Shown: positions 42,246-44,241 of the stretch, piece after piece
How positions within the stretch are numbered: position 1 is the first letter of the stretch
Layout: the number at the start of each line of letters is the position of its first letter
Assembly (NCBI GenBank): GCA_045632305.1
Contig: JAZQWL010000022.1
Span: 1-44,241 of the forward strand
Length of the DNA stretch: 44,241 nucleotides
Reading direction: 5' to 3'
From: SVTX01 sp045632305
GTDB lineage: Bacteria > Bacillota > Clostridia > Oscillospirales > CAG-272
Position numbers and translations under genes: made by a program
The notes under the pieces: generated by a model
Told to the model about the DNA's origin: nothing
What the model saw: the letters and a program-made list of their open reading frames with translations, nothing else
The model's database searches: none

Positions 42246-42370
42246 CTTTTTTCTCCTTTTATTTTCTGTAATATACAGTTTAGCACAAAAGTAAAATTTT
42301 GTCAAGTTTTTTAATTGTTCATTTAAATAGCCGCGTGTAATGTGATGGATTTGTTACGACGGGATAAAAA

Positions 42371-42394
42371 ATCGGCTTGGAATTCCAAGCCGAT
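42371..42394 (-). terminator. terminator of the four-helix-bundle gene
   Basis: A 24-base perfect palindrome (ATCGGCTTGG, AATT, CCAAGCCGAT), followed on the minus strand by TTTTTTATCCC. Confidence 0.8.
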
Positions 42395-42401
42395 GAGAAA
42401 T

Positions 42402-42755
42402 TTATTGTTTGTTTTTTAATGTGGTGACCGATGAAACAAGCATTCGGCGAATTTCAATGCAGTCCTTTTGAAACTTTTGAAAATCTACCTTGTTTAAGCT
42501 ATCTGTTTCATACAATAATTCAAGCCAATATTCACTCTCGTTGCATTCTTTAAGTGCAATTTCAAATTTAGAAATAAAATCCTTTGTTCCTTGAGCATAC
42601 TGTGCCTCGTGAATATTGGCACCTACAGAAGTTCCGCAACGCAAAAGTTGATTGATCAAAGCACCTTCAATGCCGTTTTGCTTCATTTTTCTGCAAAGAA
42701 ATACAATGCTTTTGGCAAATTCTTTAGATTTATTTCTTAATACGCTGTCTGCCAT
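42402..42755 (-). CDS. four-helix-bundle protein (23S rRNA IVS-encoded family)
   Basis: The protein has 117 residues and is wholly helical. It contains INQLLRCGTSVGANIHEAQYAQG and FISKFEIALKECNESEYWLELL, both diagnostic of the family (in short: TSVGANIHEA, ALKECNESEYWL). Such proteins are encoded in intervening sequences of 23S rRNA genes, but also stand alone; the fold is shared with Avd of diversity-generating retroelements. No rRNA, reverse transcriptase or template repeat is present here, so its role is unknown. A palindromic repeat element lies directly upstream. Confidence 0.88.
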   Translation of the reverse strand: MADSVLRNKSKEFAKSIVFLCRKMKQNGIEGALINQLLRCGTSVGANIHEAQYAQGTKDFISKFEIALKECNESEYWLELLYETDSLNKVDFQKFQKDCIEIRRMLVSSVTTLKNKQ

Positions 42756-42775
42756 TCTTGCCTTCTACAAATTCA

Positions 42776-42921
42776 AACTTGGCGAAGCCAATCATAACTT
42801 GCCACAGGCAATCATAACTGACAACTCGTTTCGCAGATGGAGAATGAGAAGTTATGAGTTTAGAGTTATGAATTTGGCTTCGCCAAATGTTATGATATGA
42901 TCATTTCTGCGAAACGATCAT
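42776..42921. repeat. palindromic intergenic repeat element (MITE/REP-like)
   Basis: Contains TTGGC-GAA-GCCAA at 42779-42791 and ATTTGGC-TTC-GCCAAAT at 42872-42888 as opposed palindromes, AATCATAACT twice (42790 and 42810), TTTCGCAGA and its complement TCTGCGAAA, and ATGATC/GATCAT ends. It has no coding potential and fills the gap between the four-helix-bundle gene and guaA. The guaA stop codon lies at its edge. Confidence 0.6.
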
Positions 42922-43946
42922 AGTTGACTTGAGCCTTGCTCAAGGCATTCCCACTCGATTGTGCCGGGAGGCTTGGGTGTGGTGTAGTAAAGCACTCTGT
43001 TGATACCTTCAACCTCACTTGTGATTCTTGCGCAGATCTTATGAAGAACAGCGTAAGGAATCTCCTCAATTGTAGCTGTCATAGCATCCTTTGTGTTTAC
43101 AGCGCGGATGATTGCAGGCCAACCCTCGTAACGGCCCTCGTCCTTAACACCAACGGACTTGATGTCGGGGATAATTACGAAGTACTGCCATACCTTCTCG
43201 GCAAGACCGTTCTTGTCAAACTCATCGCGAAGAATAGCGGCTGCCACACGAAGTGCCTCAAGTCTGTCACGTGTAATAGCGCCAAGACAACGAACACCAA
43301 GGCCGGGACCGGGGAACGGCTGACGGTAAACCATAGCATGGGGAAGACCAAGAGCCTCACCAACTACTCTTACCTCATCCTTGAAAAGAAGCTTAACGGG
43401 CTCGCAAAGCTCAAACTTAAGGTCATCGGGAAGACCGCCAACATTGTGGTGTGACTTAACAGCCTTCTTGCCCTCTGCCTGCTTTACGCTCTCGAGAATG
43501 TCGGGGTAAATTGTGCCCTGTGCGAGGAATTCAATACCCTCAAGCTTTCTTGCTTCCTCTGCGAAAATTTCAATAAATTCTTTACCGATTATCTTTCTCT
43601 TGCTCTCAGGATCGGAAACTCCCTTAAGAAGCTCAAGATAACGGTCAGTTGCGTCAATATAAATGAGGTTCGCCTCAAGCGCATTTCCAAACATCTCTAT
43701 AACCGCTTCGCTCTCACCCTTACGCATAAGGCCGTGGTTAACGTGTACGCAAACAAGCTGCTTACCAATTGCCTTAATAAGAAGAGCTGCAACAACGGAG
43801 GAGTCAACTCCGCCTGAAAGTGCAAGAAGAACCTTTTTGTCGCCTACCTGAGCGCGAATTTCTTTAACCTGCTCATCAATAAACTTGTTAGCAAGCTCAA
43901 AATTGGTAATACGCTCCATTGTATCGGGTCTGATGTTAGAATTCAT
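42918..43946 (-). CDS. guaA: GMP synthase ATP-pyrophosphatase subunit, no amidotransferase domain
   Basis: The protein has 342 residues; the usual bacterial GuaA has about 510-525. It begins directly before the ATP-pyrophosphatase domain: P-loop LALSGGVDSSVVAALL near residue 45, then VNHGLMRKGE, SHHNVGGLPDD, RQPFPGPGLGVRCLG and the dimerisation domain ending KPPGTIEWE. The roughly 200-residue class I glutaminase domain is absent. This is not a truncation at the window edge: GGGGGT lies seven bases before the ATG and a TTGACA-N17-TATAAT promoter about 50 bases upstream. It must use free ammonia or a separate GuaAa-type subunit, as in archaea. After TIEWE the frame adds a nine-residue tail (CLEQGSSQL) read from repeat-like DNA. 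Confidence 0.95.
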   Translation of the reverse strand: MNSNIRPDTMERITNFELANKFIDEQVKEIRAQVGDKKVLLALSGGVDSSVVAALLIKAIGKQLVCVHVNHGLMRKGESEAVIEMFGNALEANLIYIDATDRYLELLKGVSDPESKRKIIGKEFIEIFAEEARKLEGIEFLAQGTIYPDILESVKQAEGKKAVKSHHNVGGLPDDLKFELCEPVKLLFKDEVRVVGEALGLPHAMVYRQPFPGPGLGVRCLGAITRDRLEALRVAAAILRDEFDKNGLAEKVWQYFVIIPDIKSVGVKDEGRYEGWPAIIRAVNTKDAMTATIEEIPYAVLHKICARITSEVEGINRVLYYTTPKPPGTIEWECLEQGSSQL

Positions 43947-43992
43947 AATAATACCCCCACATAAATGTGTCCAAAAATTTATTAACACTATA

Positions 43993-44021
43993 ATTATAAA
44001 ATATATTGACTCACTTGTCAA
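43993..44021 (-). promoter_or_regulatory. guaA promoter
   Basis: TTGACA, 17-base spacer, TATAAT on the minus strand, giving a leader of about 40 bases. No purine riboswitch is seen in so short a leader. Confidence 0.85.
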
Positions 44022-44110
44022 GAAAAAATGTTTATGTAATCTTACATAATTTTGATTTTTTTGACATGATTTTTATTGCGAAATTAACAAAAATCAATTC
44101 AGATATTCTA

Positions 44111-44139
44111 TTGACATATGCACGGAAATAGGATAGAAT
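44111..44139 (+). promoter_or_regulatory. promoter of the FMN riboswitch transcript
   Basis: TTGACA, 17-base spacer, TAGAAT, about 25 bases before the riboswitch begins. Confidence 0.8.
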
Positions 44140-44162
44140 ATAAATGTAAATTTAATAACAAA

Positions 44163-44241
44163 CTTCAGGGCAGGGTGAAATTCCCGATTGGCGGTACAGT
44201 CCGCAAGCGAAAGCAGATTCGGTTAAATTCCGAAACCAGCA
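44163..44241 (+). promoter_or_regulatory. FMN riboswitch (RFN element), cut by the window end
   Basis: The strongly conserved RFN core is present: CTTCAGGGCAGGGTGAAATT, then CCCGATTGGCGGTACAGTCC and GCAAGC, with a variable arm AGATTCGG/CCGAAACC. It senses FMN and usually shuts off riboflavin synthesis (ribD operon) or the RibU transporter. The last helices and the controlled gene lie beyond the window. Confidence 0.92.

Noticed and set aside
1..44241. tRNA, rRNA, IS elements, prophage and toxin-delivery genes
   Set aside because: I looked for these by eye and saw none; only the partial FMN riboswitch is a clear structured RNA.

Overview
The window looks like a chromosomal origin region from a low-to-mid GC Bacillota, most likely an uncultured gut-type member of class Clostridia. 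The evidence is the gene order dnaA-dnaN-recF-remB-gyrB, AGGAGG-type ribosome binding sites, TTGACA-N17-TATAAT promoters, meso-diaminopimelate dehydrogenase, pyruvate:ferredoxin oxidoreductase, a solitary MazF, BspA-like repeat proteins and Thr/Glu/Pro-rich lipoproteins. The genus cannot be told from the sequence alone. No rRNA, tRNA, IS element or CRISPR array was seen.

Layout. 1-426: gene remnants and three hairpins. 427-11757, all minus: dnaA, dnaN, recF, remB, gyrB, mreC, mreD, gyrA and a lipoprotein, running away from an origin. The dnaA-dnaN gap carries a perfect DnaA box and a five-trinucleotide DnaA-trio-like run; a second cluster of DnaA-box-like 9-mers lies between gyrB and mreC. 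12015-14711, plus: a degenerate PHP-fold protein and a large SGNH-hydrolase lipoprotein. 14712-17432, minus: two decayed lipoprotein genes (one with an in-frame TAG, one with a lost start and two frameshifts) and a small membrane protein. 17488-22802, minus: carA and a carB-dapF fusion. 22855-26374, minus: cca, a permuted NlpC/P60-like protein and an FAD oxidoreductase. 26413-28066, plus: mazF-like toxin and class II aldolase. 28133-28804: a divergent SLOG/XRE pair. 28813-31176, minus: ddh and a CofE-like ligase. 31344-37655, plus: nifJ, a BspA-like lipoprotein and an acyl-ACP thioesterase. 37656-43946, minus: a second SGNH lipoprotein, a small conserved protein, a Ste24-like protease, a membrane protein, a four-helix-bundle protein and guaA. 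44111-44241, plus: promoter and the first part of an FMN riboswitch.

The most striking theme is loss of glutamine-dependent chemistry in nucleotide synthesis. CarA keeps its fold, but the catalytic Cys and His of its glutaminase are Ser and Thr. GuaA is only the ATP-pyrophosphatase/dimerisation half, with its own promoter and ribosome binding site immediately upstream and no amidotransferase domain. Both enzymes would be expected to use free ammonia, or, for GuaA, a separately encoded subunit. CarB is translationally fused to a DapF-like domain whose first catalytic Cys is Ala. A complete meso-DAP dehydrogenase gene 7 kb away offers a route to meso-DAP that does not need DapF, which would explain why the epimerase could decay or be repurposed.
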